Assembly: GCF_000498955.2 (NCBI RefSeq)
Contig: NZ_AYGX02000104.1
Span: forward strand, 1-36,726
DNA length: 36,726 bases
Source of the DNA: Lactiplantibacillus fabifermentans DSM 21115
GTDB lineage: Bacteria > Bacillota > Bacilli > Lactobacillales > Lactobacillaceae
Reading direction: 5' to 3'
Under the pieces are notes generated by a model that saw only the letters and a list, made by a program, of their open reading frames with translations, did not search any database and was not told the origin of the DNA. Positions 14,955-23,236 of this stretch are shown here, piece after piece (the first letter of the stretch is position 1; every line of letters starts with the position of its first letter). The position numbers and the translations under genes were made by a program.

Positions 14955-16703
14955 CTAGGCCGTAAATTGACTGTTGTACATCTGTGCGTAAAACCCGTTG
15001 GCCGCCATTAAGGCATCATGATTCCCACGTTCAATAATTTCGCCGTCTTTGACGACCAAAATCACGTCGGCATTTTTAATCGTCGATAACCGATGGGCAA
15101 TCACAAACGAGGTCCGCCCTTGCATCAGCTTATCCATTGCTTGTTGTAATTGTTCTTCAGTTCGCGTATCGACTGAACTCGTAGCTTCATCTAAGATTAA
15201 CATCGGCGCATTGCGGATTAAGGCCCGCGCGATCGTTAATAGTTGCTTTTGCCCCGCTGATAAGCTCACGGCATCGTTTAAGACAGTATCTAACCCTTGT
15301 GGCAAGGTCTTGATAAAATGCGTTAACCCGACTGCTTCGATGGCTTGGTCGAGCTGTTCATCAGTGACCGCCGTTTGATTATAAATCAAATTATTGCGAA
15401 TCGTGTCTTCAAATAGCCAAGCATCCTGTAGAACCATGTCAAACTGTTCGCGGACTTGCGCACGACTCAGCTGATTAATATCGTGACCGTCAATCTTAAT
15501 TGTCCCGGCATTCATCGCATAAAAGCGCATCAATAAATTGACGGTTGTCGTTTTACCGGAACCCGTCGGCCCAACAATCGCAATCTTTTGGCCCGGTTTA
15601 GCTTGCACCGTGAAATCCTTAATAATTTGTTTTTCGGGCGTGTAACCGAATTGAACGTGTTCAAAGTCAACTGCACCTTGGGCTTGGTCTAAAGAATCGG
15701 TGACCGCTTCATCCGTTTCACTCGGTTCGGCTAAGAAACCAAAGACCCGTTGCATCGCTGCTTGCGCCGTTTGCAAACTCGAAAAAGCTTGCGCGATTTG
15801 GGATAACGGTTGTGAGAACAGCCGCACATAAATCATGAAAGCGACAATCGTCCCCATACTGATCTGATTGTGCAACATCATAACGGCCCCGACGATGCAG
15901 ACCATCACGTAACCGAAGTTACCAATAAACGTCATCAACGGTTGCATGATGCCTGACATAAATTGCGACTTCCACACCGCGTCGTATAAATGGTTGTTTA
16001 ACTTTTCAAAGTTAGCTTTGACGGTCGCCGTGTTATTGGTCGTTTGGACGACGGTCTGGCCGGCATACATTTCTTCGGTGTAACTCGAAACATCCGCTAA
16101 GCGATTTTGTTGCGCCGTGAAGAAGCGTTGGGACTTCGCCATGATTACCATGGTTAAGATAAATCCGAGTAATACGGACAAAATGGCCGTCAAGCTCAAG
16201 AGACCATTCGTAATCGTCATCATCACCACGCAGCCAATCAGCAAAGTCACCGCTGAAATCAACGTACCAAGACTTTGGTTCAACGATTGCCCCATCGTAT
16301 CCAGGTCATTAGTGACGCGGCTTAACGTATCCCCTTCATTATGCGTATCGAAGTAGCGTAGCGGTAATTCGTTAATTTTATGACTAATTTGATTCCGCAA
16401 TTTTTGCGTAAAGTTCTGGGTGACCGTTGCCATAATCCAACCTTGCCCATATGACATTAACGCTCCGACCGCGTAAATAATCGCTAACACGGTCGTAATT
16501 TGCAATACTTGGCTGACATCAATATTACTGCGGATGCCGGCCGTAATTAAGTTAGTAATTTTGCTTAACTGACTAGGGCCAATGATTGAACCGATACTCC
16601 CACCAATCGCGAAGATGGCGGCAATTAAGACTGGCCCGAGATACTCGCGGCCGTTGCTGAGTAAACCGGCTTTGAGGACACTATTTTTTACTGTTTTAGG
16701 CAT
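14955..16703 (-). CDS. ABC multidrug exporter half, catalytically standard subunit
   Basis: 582 residues from ATG 16703 with AAGGAGG upstream; the start overlaps the stop of the partner gene by 8 nt, so translation is probably coupled. N-terminal six-helix exporter domain (about 1-315) and C-terminal ATPase with Walker A GPTGSGKTT, signature LSAGQKQ (one change from LSGGQ) and Walker B MLILDEATSSVD with the catalytic Glu. It pairs with the upstream gene product to form a heterodimeric exporter of the LmrCD/YheHI/TM287-288 type in the cytoplasmic membrane. Such pumps export drugs, lipids or peptides. Likely controlled by the MarR protein at 18520. A cloverleaf repeat follows the stop. Confidence 0.92.
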   Translation of the reverse strand: MPKTVKNSVLKAGLLSNGREYLGPVLIAAIFAIGGSIGSIIGPSQLSKITNLITAGIRSNIDVSQVLQITTVLAIIYAVGALMSYGQGWIMATVTQNFTQKLRNQISHKINELPLRYFDTHNEGDTLSRVTNDLDTMGQSLNQSLGTLISAVTLLIGCVVMMTITNGLLSLTAILSVLLGFILTMVIMAKSQRFFTAQQNRLADVSSYTEEMYAGQTVVQTTNNTATVKANFEKLNNHLYDAVWKSQFMSGIMQPLMTFIGNFGYVMVCIVGAVMMLHNQISMGTIVAFMIYVRLFSQPLSQIAQAFSSLQTAQAAMQRVFGFLAEPSETDEAVTDSLDQAQGAVDFEHVQFGYTPEKQIIKDFTVQAKPGQKIAIVGPTGSGKTTTVNLLMRFYAMNAGTIKIDGHDINQLSRAQVREQFDMVLQDAWLFEDTIRNNLIYNQTAVTDEQLDQAIEAVGLTHFIKTLPQGLDTVLNDAVSLSAGQKQLLTIARALIRNAPMLILDEATSSVDTRTEEQLQQAMDKLMQGRTSFVIAHRLSTIKNADVILVVKDGEIIERGNHDALMAANGFYAQMYNSQFTA

Positions 16704-18465
16704 TGGCGAGCTCCTCCTTTGATAATTGTGAATAAGCAATTTCTTGGTAAACCGGATTCGTTTTAATCAAATCTTGATGCGTCCCTTGACCGACTACTTT
16801 TCCTTCATCTAAAACGATAATTTCATCCGCGTCTAACACGGTACTAATCCGTTGGGCGACGATAATCTTAGTCGTTTGCGCCGCTTGGGTTGCTAAGGCT
16901 TCCCGCAGTTTACGATCCGTTTCATAATCCAGTGCGGAGAATGAATCATCGAACAACAAGATTTCTGGTTGACGGGCAATCGCGCGGGCCATGGCTAACC
17001 GTTGTTTTTGACCACCCGAGAAGTTATCCCCGTGTTGGGCAACCGGTGCGGCCAGTTGTTCAGGTTCGGCATCCACGAAATCTTTTGACTGGGCAATGCT
17101 CAAGGCGGCATTCGCGTCCGCTGCCGTTAATGGCGATGATTTATGGGGCGCTTGACCAAAGTCTAAATTACTCTGAATCGTGCCACTAAAGAGCACCGCT
17201 TTTTGTGGGATATAGCCTAACCGATCATTTAAATCGTTAGCCGCGTATTGACGCACATTGACGCCATCTAATAAGACCTGTCCACTCGTCGCGTCATATA
17301 GCCGCGGAATCAAGTTTAACGCGGTACTCTTCCCGCTCCCAGTCGACCCGATCAACGCCACTGTCTGACCCGCCGTTGCCTTAAACGACAAGTGTGACAA
17401 GGCCGGTTGGTCGGCGCCGGGATAGCTAAAGCTGACATCTTTAAATTCTAACGTCCCAGTGGTAGTTGGGGTCGTCGCCGTTGTATCCGGATTTTTCACG
17501 CTAGGCTGAATGGCTAAGACTTCATTGACCCGACTCGCCGAAACCGTCACCCGTGGTAACAAGATAAAGATGATGGATAACAACAAAAATCCCATGATGA
17601 CTTGCATCGCATATGACGAAAAGACAACCATGTTACTAAAAAGCGTCAACCGTTGGGCCCCGGCAGCGGCATTAATAATCACTGCCCCAATCGTATAAAC
17701 CGCCAACGTCAAGCCACTTGAAATCAAACTCATCCCCGGATTCATTAACGCTAATACCCGGTAGGCGAACTTGTTCGTCGTGGTTAAATCATCATTGGCT
17801 TGCTTCAACTTATCATTTTGGTACCCTTCAGCGTTAAACGCATGGACCACGCGAATCCCGGTCAAGTTTTCTTGGGTCACTAAGTTTAAACGGTCCGTCA
17901 AACTTTGCACGGCTTTGAACTTTGGTTGCACACTCGTCAAAATAAACGTTAACATCACGCATAAAATTACGACCGCTACGGCGGTAGCCGTGGTCCATTG
18001 CCAGCCTTTCCCAGCAATCATATAAATGGCCCACACCGCCGTAATCGGTGCTTTAATGATGACTTGTAAGCCCATGGCGACGAATTGTTGAATTTGTGTC
18101 AAATCATTCGTCGTCCGCGTCAATAAACTGGCCACGGAAAACTTTTTAATATCTTGTGTTGAATAATCCATCACTTGATTAAAGACGTCCTGGCGCAACC
18201 GGGCTGTGAAGCCCCCGGCAATCTTAGCGACAAAATATCCCGTGATGACGGCGGCGATGACACTCAAAACGGAGTATAGAATCATCATCAAACCCGGTTG
18301 TAAAACATCGCTAACCGTCGTGCCGGCAGTCTCTAGTTTCGTCGTAATCGTGGACATATAGCCTGGAATACTCAGTTCCAACCAGACTTGCGCCACAATA
18401 AAGACCAAACTAATCCCAATCATGCCGTATTCGCGGCCATTCAAACGTTTGAGTAATTTAAACAT
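16696..18465 (-). CDS. ABC multidrug exporter half with degenerate catalytic site
   Basis: 589 residues, with six membrane helices then an ATPase. Walker A GSTGSGKST and signature FSGGQKQR are good, but Walker B reads ILLFDDSFSALD, with Asp in place of the catalytic Glu. This is the expected asymmetry of heterodimeric exporters such as LmrC of LmrCD, where one ATP site is inactive. It is the first gene of the two-gene exporter operon. The ATG at 18465 follows AGGAAGAAGG. A 14-bp operator (18487-18500) lies just upstream, identical in its arms to the one before the MarR gene, so the pump is probably repressed by that regulator and induced by its ligand. Confidence 0.92.
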   Translation of the reverse strand: MFKLLKRLNGREYGMIGISLVFIVAQVWLELSIPGYMSTITTKLETAGTTVSDVLQPGLMMILYSVLSVIAAVITGYFVAKIAGGFTARLRQDVFNQVMDYSTQDIKKFSVASLLTRTTNDLTQIQQFVAMGLQVIIKAPITAVWAIYMIAGKGWQWTTATAVAVVILCVMLTFILTSVQPKFKAVQSLTDRLNLVTQENLTGIRVVHAFNAEGYQNDKLKQANDDLTTTNKFAYRVLALMNPGMSLISSGLTLAVYTIGAVIINAAAGAQRLTLFSNMVVFSSYAMQVIMGFLLLSIIFILLPRVTVSASRVNEVLAIQPSVKNPDTTATTPTTTGTLEFKDVSFSYPGADQPALSHLSFKATAGQTVALIGSTGSGKSTALNLIPRLYDATSGQVLLDGVNVRQYAANDLNDRLGYIPQKAVLFSGTIQSNLDFGQAPHKSSPLTAADANAALSIAQSKDFVDAEPEQLAAPVAQHGDNFSGGQKQRLAMARAIARQPEILLFDDSFSALDYETDRKLREALATQAAQTTKIIVAQRISTVLDADEIIVLDEGKVVGQGTHQDLIKTNPVYQEIAYSQLSKEELANA

Positions 18466-18486
18466 GGTTTTCCTTCTTCCTTTAAT

Positions 18487-18500
18487 GTTCGCGTGCGAAC
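18487..18500. promoter_or_regulatory. MarR-type operator copy 1 (before the exporter genes)
   Basis: GTTCG-CGTG-CGAAC, a 5-bp dyad with a 4-bp centre. The same arms occur at 18971-18984 before the MarR gene. On the minus strand it directly follows a CATTATAG -10-like stretch, so a bound repressor would block a promoter here. The -35 is poor. Confidence 0.75.
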
Positions 18501-18510
18501 TATAATGCTA

Positions 18511-18535
18511 AAAAAACACTTATTCCGTGTTTTTC
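18511..18535 (-). terminator. Hairpin spanning the MarR stop codon
   Basis: On the minus strand, AAAACAC (complement of 18527-18533) pairs with GTGTTTT (complement of 18513-18519), and the run continues in T. The stop codon of the MarR gene sits in the loop. It may act as an attenuator between the regulator and the exporter genes. Confidence 0.5.
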
Positions 18536-18954
18536 TTAATCTGTTCCAAGACGTTAAAAAATGTCGCTAAGTCAGCGTCACTAATCCCGACTTTTAAATC
18601 TGCCTCCATCTTTTGCGCGGCCGCATCGACGACCGTCATTTGGCGAATGGATTCTTTAGTCAATAGCAAACGTTTATAACGGACGTCCGCACCGGGAGCC
18701 GTGACGATGACGCCATTTTTTTCCATCCGTTTGACGAGCCCACTGACCGTCGACTTACTAACGCCTAGCGCGGCTTCCAAATCGCGTTGGTACACTTCTT
18801 GATCACGATGTTGAAATAAGAAACCAGCGGCAATGCCTTGTAGTTTCGACATCGGCTGTTTTTGAAATAACGGGCTCGAGTGTTTGGCATACTTATCAAT
18901 AGCTAGCGACAGCCCACGCACCCGAAACAAAATCGTCGTTTGGGGATCAATCAT
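18520..18954 (-). CDS. MarR-family repressor of the exporter operon
   Basis: 144 residues. The winged-helix core is at about 35-105, with QRDLEAALGVSKSTVSGLVKRM as the recognition helix region and GADVRYKRLLLT as the wing. Flanking dimerisation helices are at both ends. ATG 18954 follows AGGAGGT at 18961-18967. It is immediately upstream of the two exporter genes on the same strand and has a 14-bp dyad overlapping its own transcription start, with the same dyad before the exporter genes. The simplest reading is an autoregulated repressor of both promoters, released by a small toxic ligand. Family certain; the regulatory role is inferred from the matching operators. Confidence 0.9.
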   Translation of the reverse strand: MIDPQTTILFRVRGLSLAIDKYAKHSSPLFQKQPMSKLQGIAAGFLFQHRDQEVYQRDLEAALGVSKSTVSGLVKRMEKNGVIVTAPGADVRYKRLLLTKESIRQMTVVDAAAQKMEADLKVGISDADLATFFNVLEQIKKNTE

Positions 18955-18970
18955 CTCGACACCTCCTAGT

Positions 18971-19014
18971 GTTCGTATGCGAACTATAATACCTTGAATT
19001 TAACGCGCCGTCAA
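18971..19014 (-). promoter_or_regulatory. MarR gene promoter with operator copy 2
   Basis: On the minus strand, TTGACG (complement of 19009-19014), a 17-bp spacer, then TATTAT (complement of 18986-18991). The operator GTTCG-TATG-CGAAC (18971-18984) begins just past the -10, over the expected start site. This arrangement is typical of direct repression. Confidence 0.85.
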
Positions 19015-19034
19015 GTCACATTATTCGTTTCGCT

Positions 19035-19063
19035 AAAAAAACGACCACCAGCATGGGTGATCG
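19035..19063 (-). terminator. Terminator of the SLC13 transporter gene
   Basis: Stem GCGATCACCC/GGTGGTCGT-like arms (19042-19049 and 19056-19063) with one mismatch, followed on the minus strand by seven T (complement of 19035-19041). It lies 12 nt past the stop. Confidence 0.75.
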
Positions 19064-19074
19064 CAAATTTATCG

Positions 19075-20850
19075 TTATAGGACCATGTAATAGTAATACG
19101 TCACGAACACACAAATCACCATACAAATTAAGTTCAGTGGAATTCCGACCTTAAAATAATCCGTGAATTTGTAATGACCGGGACCGTACACAATTAAGTT
19201 CGTCTGGTAGCCAATTGGCGTGGAAAAGTCGGCCGTGGCTGCAATCGTAATCAGCATGACTAACATCATCACCGGCAAATCTTGCAACTTGGCTGCCGAG
19301 ACCACGATTGGAAACATCAGCGATAGCGCCGCCGCATTCGACAAAATGGCCGTTAAGAAGTTGGTCATAAAATAAACTAAGAACATGTAGACGATTGGTG
19401 AGGCATCCCCCGCAATCGACATTAACGACTTCGCAATAAATTTATCCGCCCCGACATTGGACATCGCCGTCCCCAACGCATAACTACTAGCTACTAAAAA
19501 CAAGACGTTCATGTCGACAGCCCGGACGATATCGTCGATGCTGACACATTTGGTCAAAAACAAGACGACACAACTGGCCGCTAGACCGACGAATAAGTCA
19601 ATCACGCCTAATGTGGACACGAGAATTGTTGCCACTAATAAGACGATTGGCAAGAAGTCTTTATACGTGCGTTTATTGCTCGACATCGTTTGCGAATTAA
19701 ACACGTGCAGTTCTTTAATTTTATCCATTTCTTCAGGTTCATTATTCGTGATGGCAACTAAGTTATCGCCACCCTTTAAGCGAATCCGACCGATTTGGCC
19801 TTGGAGCTTAACTGAGTTACGGTGAATCGCCACGATTACGCTACCGTAGACATCGCGAAATTGCGTCGATTTGACAGTTTGATTGACGAGCCGTGAAGAA
19901 TCGGGAATCGTCAATTCCACTAAACGCGCACGTTCATTCGTAATATCAGCCATATTGATTTTTTCGGTACTAGGAATCAAGCCCGGAATTTGAACGAGGT
20001 CGCTAATACAGTCGACCGTCCCGGTAAAGTACAACCGGTCGCCGAGTCGTAAATCCGTACTCCCCGTCACCGGCACAATGGCTTGGCCGTCGCGGTTAAT
20101 CGCCACTAAATAAGAGTTGGGCAAATTGCGCAACTTGGCATCAGCGACGGTTTGGTTCAAAAACTCAAAGTCTGGTCCAACCGACATTTCAATTAAATAG
20201 TCATCCGGTTCCGCTTCGACATCATCGACCGAACTCCCATAATAAGTTGGCAAATTGTGATACCCAATCGTCAGTAAATAAATCAACCCCACGATGGTGA
20301 TGGGAATCCCGACAATCGCCAAATCAAACGTACCGAATTGTTTCAAGCCATATTTCGACAGTAAACCTTGCGCCACTAAGTTGGTCGACGTTCCTAAGAC
20401 TGTCAACAAGCCGGCTAAAATGGTCGCGTATGATAAAGGAATTAAAAATTTAGAGACTGGCAAGCCTTTTTTCTTAGTCCAGCGTTGAATCATCGGCGTT
20501 AATGTTGAAACGATCGGCGTATTGTTCATGAAAGGCGAAATGACACTAACACTCGCTAATAATTTGAATAACGAGCGCTTTTCGTGTTTGCCATCCCCTA
20601 AAATTCGATTGAACAACCGTGTAATAAAGTTACTCTTCGAAATCGCATAAGCAATAATATACATGAGGGCAATCGTGGCCAAGCCGTCGTTGGCGAAACC
20701 AGATAGTGCGTCGGTTGGTGACAAGATGCCGACAAACATCAAGAAGGCTAACGCACAGAGAATCACGGCGTTAGGCGTCGTCACTTCAAGCGCCATTAAG
20801 ACGAATGAAACTAGTAATGTAATCAGGACAATTGCGATGTTCAAGGTCAT
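19075..20850 (-). CDS. SLC13/DASS-type anion transporter with two TrkA-C domains
   Basis: 591 residues. Membrane helices at about 1-200 and 400-591 surround two cytoplasmic TrkA-C (RCK_C) domains at about 210-300 and 305-375. Transport signatures occur in both halves: SPFMNNTPIVSTL with LGTSTNLVAQG in the first, and LSNAAALSLMFPI with PIGYQTNLIVYGPG in the second. This SLC13 plus TrkA-C plan is shared with proteins implicated in sulfate uptake (SAC1/SLT type in algae) and with uncharacterised bacterial homologues. Its position beside the sulfate-activation genes supports sulfate as a substrate, but di- or tricarboxylates cannot be excluded. ATG 20850 follows TGGAG. It has its own terminator and an 8-bp inverted repeat in its leader. 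Confidence 0.85.
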   Translation of the reverse strand: MTLNIAIVLITLLVSFVLMALEVTTPNAVILCALAFLMFVGILSPTDALSGFANDGLATIALMYIIAYAISKSNFITRLFNRILGDGKHEKRSLFKLLASVSVISPFMNNTPIVSTLTPMIQRWTKKKGLPVSKFLIPLSYATILAGLLTVLGTSTNLVAQGLLSKYGLKQFGTFDLAIVGIPITIVGLIYLLTIGYHNLPTYYGSSVDDVEAEPDDYLIEMSVGPDFEFLNQTVADAKLRNLPNSYLVAINRDGQAIVPVTGSTDLRLGDRLYFTGTVDCISDLVQIPGLIPSTEKINMADITNERARLVELTIPDSSRLVNQTVKSTQFRDVYGSVIVAIHRNSVKLQGQIGRIRLKGGDNLVAITNNEPEEMDKIKELHVFNSQTMSSNKRTYKDFLPIVLLVATILVSTLGVIDLFVGLAASCVVLFLTKCVSIDDIVRAVDMNVLFLVASSYALGTAMSNVGADKFIAKSLMSIAGDASPIVYMFLVYFMTNFLTAILSNAAALSLMFPIVVSAAKLQDLPVMMLVMLITIAATADFSTPIGYQTNLIVYGPGHYKFTDYFKVGIPLNLICMVICVFVTYYYYMVL

Positions 20851-20879
20851 AGTGTTCGCTCCAATACTGCATTAGTTTG

Positions 20880-20940
20880 TGTTGAACCGGGTAGTGGGCC
20901 GGCAGTTCGAACACCGTCGTTCGTTCAACATGATTAACAT
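20880..20940 (-). promoter_or_regulatory. Inverted repeat in the leader of the SLC13 transporter gene
   Basis: TGTTGAAC (20880-20887) and GTTCAACA (20933-20940) pair perfectly around a GC-rich 45-nt loop, 30-90 nt upstream of the start codon. It could be an RNA regulatory hairpin or a pair of operator half-sites. Nothing known was recognised in the loop. Confidence 0.35.
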
Positions 20941-21140
20941 TGTAGCCTAGTTTTGTGAACGAAATTACGACATGGTGTGAAATTATTCGACAATTAATCA
21001 TCATATTTAGGCGATTTATGAAGAAAATATGAATTAAAGCTAGGCCGAACTTTGGCGGCACGCCGCTAAATTAGTTAAACCGGTTAACGTTATGTTCATT
21101 AATATGAATTTCTTATGTAAAGATACTAAGATTAACTCAA

Positions 21141-21184
21141 AAATTGGTGCCTGATGAAAGCTAACTTTCATCAGGCACCAATTT
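21141..21184. terminator. Perfect 20-bp terminator hairpin, twin of the one at 6760
   Basis: Arms 21141-21160 and 21165-21184 pair perfectly with a 4-nt loop. A T-run follows on both strands (plus: 21186-21192; minus: complement of 21138-21142). It ends the AssT transcript. The stem sequence is nearly identical to 6760-6807. Confidence 0.8.
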
Positions 21185-21212
21185 AGTTTTTTTCATTTTT
21201 TATTGTCGAAAC

Positions 21213-21327
21213 GTGCGCCAACAGGCAGTTTGTTCCGCTTAACCCGGAAGCGGCAACCATGCCCAAAGTCCGGACATAATTGCCGCTTCCACGTTAGTGC
21301 TCGCAAACTAACCGCCTGTTGGCACAC
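21213..21327. repeat. Large nested hairpin in the AssT 3' region
   Basis: Outer arms GTGCGCCAACAGGC (21213-21226) and GCCTGTTGGCACAC (21314-21327) pair with one G-T wobble. Inner arms GGAAGCGGCAA (21246-21256) and TTGCCGCTTCC (21280-21290) pair perfectly over 11 bp. The word GGAAGCGGCAA also flanks cloverleaf copies B and D. It lies between the AssT stop and its terminator. Confidence 0.6.
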
Positions 21328-21347
21328 TCTCGTCATTGCGTCATTAA

Positions 21348-23093
21348 TTATTCATTAATACCGTAAGCATGTTTCGTTGGATATAGCGAGAACCGTTCGG
21401 CCCGGTAGACGTAACCGCCACTGCCGAGGTTATTGAGTTGCACGTTATAAACTTCTTTTTTCGTCTTCGTATCATATTCAATAATATTAGCGGACTTCCC
21501 ATTGTTTAACCAACCAAAGTCGATCAAACGGTTCGTGGAACTCAAATAACGGTTCGACCCAATAATATTAGCGAAGTTCTTCTTACCAAGTGATTTCCCG
21601 TAGGCCCCCACTTGTGAGATAGTCTTCGTCTTTTCATTGATATGATATTCGACCCCTTCAGAATACTTACCAGAGGATTTTTCTAATGAAGATTTGGTTG
21701 AACCAACCGCGACATTATTGTTAAAGACTAATAAATTCAACGAATTCTTATTCTTCAACGTCGACGGATCAACGATGGCCGCATGTTGCCCACCTGGCCA
21801 TGAAATCTTACCTTTAGCTTTTAATAAATACTTGCGGTACGACTTCGGCCAAGCGGAAGCTTTCTTACTTGATAAGATCCACTTAATCTTTTCAGTCTTG
21901 TAATCGAGCTTCATGACCATGTTTTGGTTCCGACTAGAAATAATCAAACTCTTATCTGACTTATCATAATAAATCGAGTTTTCATGGAACCAGTCGCGTT
22001 TACCCATATACTTACTTGACTTCGTAGCGCTGTATTGGGTGTAGAATTTCTTCGGCATGATGTTCTTCATGTTGATCACTTTGATGATTTTCCCAGTCTT
22101 GTGTGAGATTACAATCATCGTATCTTCAACATAAGTTCGACCATCATCGGAGACGGTGGCAATCAAGTCCCCGTTTGGCAATTCGGTCACATCATGATGG
22201 ACTTGGTTATGATTTTGTTTCTTCGAGCCCTTCGCCTTACCCCAAGCCTTGTGGTTAAACTTATACGTCCGATAAATCTTACCGGTGTAGTCCATTTCCA
22301 CTAACTCGTTAAAGTACGAATTACTGTTTTTCGATTTTGTCCAGATCAATAAATGCCCATTATTCAATTGCTTGAAAATGTGCGACGTTGGTTTCGTCGT
22401 ATACCAACGAATGGCCCCGTCGGCATCCAACCCGAAGGTGAAGTTCTTGGCTTGGTTGCTACCAGAAATCGTGGTCCGCACCATAAACGTCAACTTCGAA
22501 TTGCCACTGCCCATGACCATCTTTTGTTTATTAGCTTTCTTAACATTGATCTTAATACTAGTTAATGAAGATGGTAACTTGGCCGTCTGCAACTTGACGG
22601 TCTTGGTCGTGGTGGTCCCATTCTTATAGGTCACCTTAATCTTGACCGTATTGTTGTAGTTGGCATATAACCCGAGCACTTGTAACTTGTGGTTTTTGGA
22701 ATAAGTGGTATCCGTCGTATTCGAAATCGACGTCTTACTACTCTTCCCGACAACCGTGTAACTGACTTTAGCCGCTTGGTCGGTGTGGAAAATAACTAGC
22801 GCGGTCAATGGGGAAATACCATACGGGTTAACTTTCGTATACATATTGTTAATTGTATATTTACTATTATTAACCGCCGCATTAATTGTTTTATTTTCAC
22901 TCGACTGTTTCTTAATTTCCGTTTGCACTAAGCGGGTATTAATATCTTTTTTTACCGCCGCCGCTGAACGTACTTTTGAAGACGTCGTGCCGGAAGTCGT
23001 GGTCGTCGTACTATGCTGGTACCAACCATAGGCACTACCACCTGCAATTAATACCACGAGAATTGCAGTGATAATCCAACCTTTTTTTCGCAT
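21348..23093 (-). CDS. Membrane-anchored arylsulfate sulfotransferase (AssT type)
   Basis: 581 residues. N-terminal membrane anchor (GWIITAILVVLIAGG, residues 5-19), then a Thr/Ser-rich linker, an N-terminal beta domain (about 80-190) and a beta-propeller. Known AssT enzymes move sulfate from a phenyl sulfate to another phenol through a sulfo-histidine, without PAPS. Candidate active-site residues are present: His299/His300 (QVHHDVTELPNGD), His370 (DWFHENS), Arg388 (SSRNQN) and His437 (GGQHAA). The 18-residue spacing between His370 and Arg388 equals that of His356 and Arg374 in the E. coli enzyme. GGGAGG precedes ATG 23093. It is separated from the PAPS operon by a terminator, so it has its own promoter. 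The protein is Lys/Ser/Thr/Asn-rich and would act outside the cell. Natural substrate unknown. Confidence 0.88.
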   Translation of the reverse strand: MRKKGWIITAILVVLIAGGSAYGWYQHSTTTTTSGTTSSKVRSAAAVKKDINTRLVQTEIKKQSSENKTINAAVNNSKYTINNMYTKVNPYGISPLTALVIFHTDQAAKVSYTVVGKSSKTSISNTTDTTYSKNHKLQVLGLYANYNNTVKIKVTYKNGTTTTKTVKLQTAKLPSSLTSIKINVKKANKQKMVMGSGNSKLTFMVRTTISGSNQAKNFTFGLDADGAIRWYTTKPTSHIFKQLNNGHLLIWTKSKNSNSYFNELVEMDYTGKIYRTYKFNHKAWGKAKGSKKQNHNQVHHDVTELPNGDLIATVSDDGRTYVEDTMIVISHKTGKIIKVINMKNIMPKKFYTQYSATKSSKYMGKRDWFHENSIYYDKSDKSLIISSRNQNMVMKLDYKTEKIKWILSSKKASAWPKSYRKYLLKAKGKISWPGGQHAAIVDPSTLKNKNSLNLLVFNNNVAVGSTKSSLEKSSGKYSEGVEYHINEKTKTISQVGAYGKSLGKKNFANIIGSNRYLSSTNRLIDFGWLNNGKSANIIEYDTKTKKEVYNVQLNNLGSGGYVYRAERFSLYPTKHAYGINE

Positions 23094-23170
23094 CTATTAG
23101 CGAACCTCCCAAATATTATTATATTTTTGTTTAGCTATAGCATACTTTATTTACGGTTAAATTACCGGCA

Positions 23171-23220
23171 AAAACCATTCAAACCCGGTATTTTTTGTCA
23201 CCTGGGACTCGAATGGTTTT
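23171..23220. terminator. Terminator of the PAPS operon
   Basis: Arms AAAACCATTC (23171-23180) and GAATGGTTTT (23211-23220) are perfect complements, with an inner CCCGGT/ACCTGGG partial stem. It sits 17 nt past the stop of the DHH gene and separates the operon from AssT. Confidence 0.7.
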
Positions 23221-23236
23221 GTCATTATTAGGCTAG

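Larger units (their letters stand above)
20851..21347. other. Noncoding region with three inverted-repeat structures
   Basis: No gene is supported (a 91-codon minus-strand frame at 20786-21061 overlaps the transporter start and has no ribosome binding site). It contains the leader dyad of the SLC13 gene (20880-20940), a strong terminator (21141-21184) and a large nested hairpin (21213-21327), both in the 3' region of the AssT gene. Confidence 0.6.

Noticed and set aside
16696-18465. Loss-of-function mutation in Walker B (FDDSFSALD)
   Set aside because: Asp in place of the catalytic Glu is the normal asymmetry of heterodimeric exporters, so it is not treated as damage.
20786-21061. 91-codon minus-strand frame upstream of the SLC13 gene
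   Set aside because: Overlaps the start of a well-supported gene, lacks a ribosome binding site, and its translation has no recognisable features.
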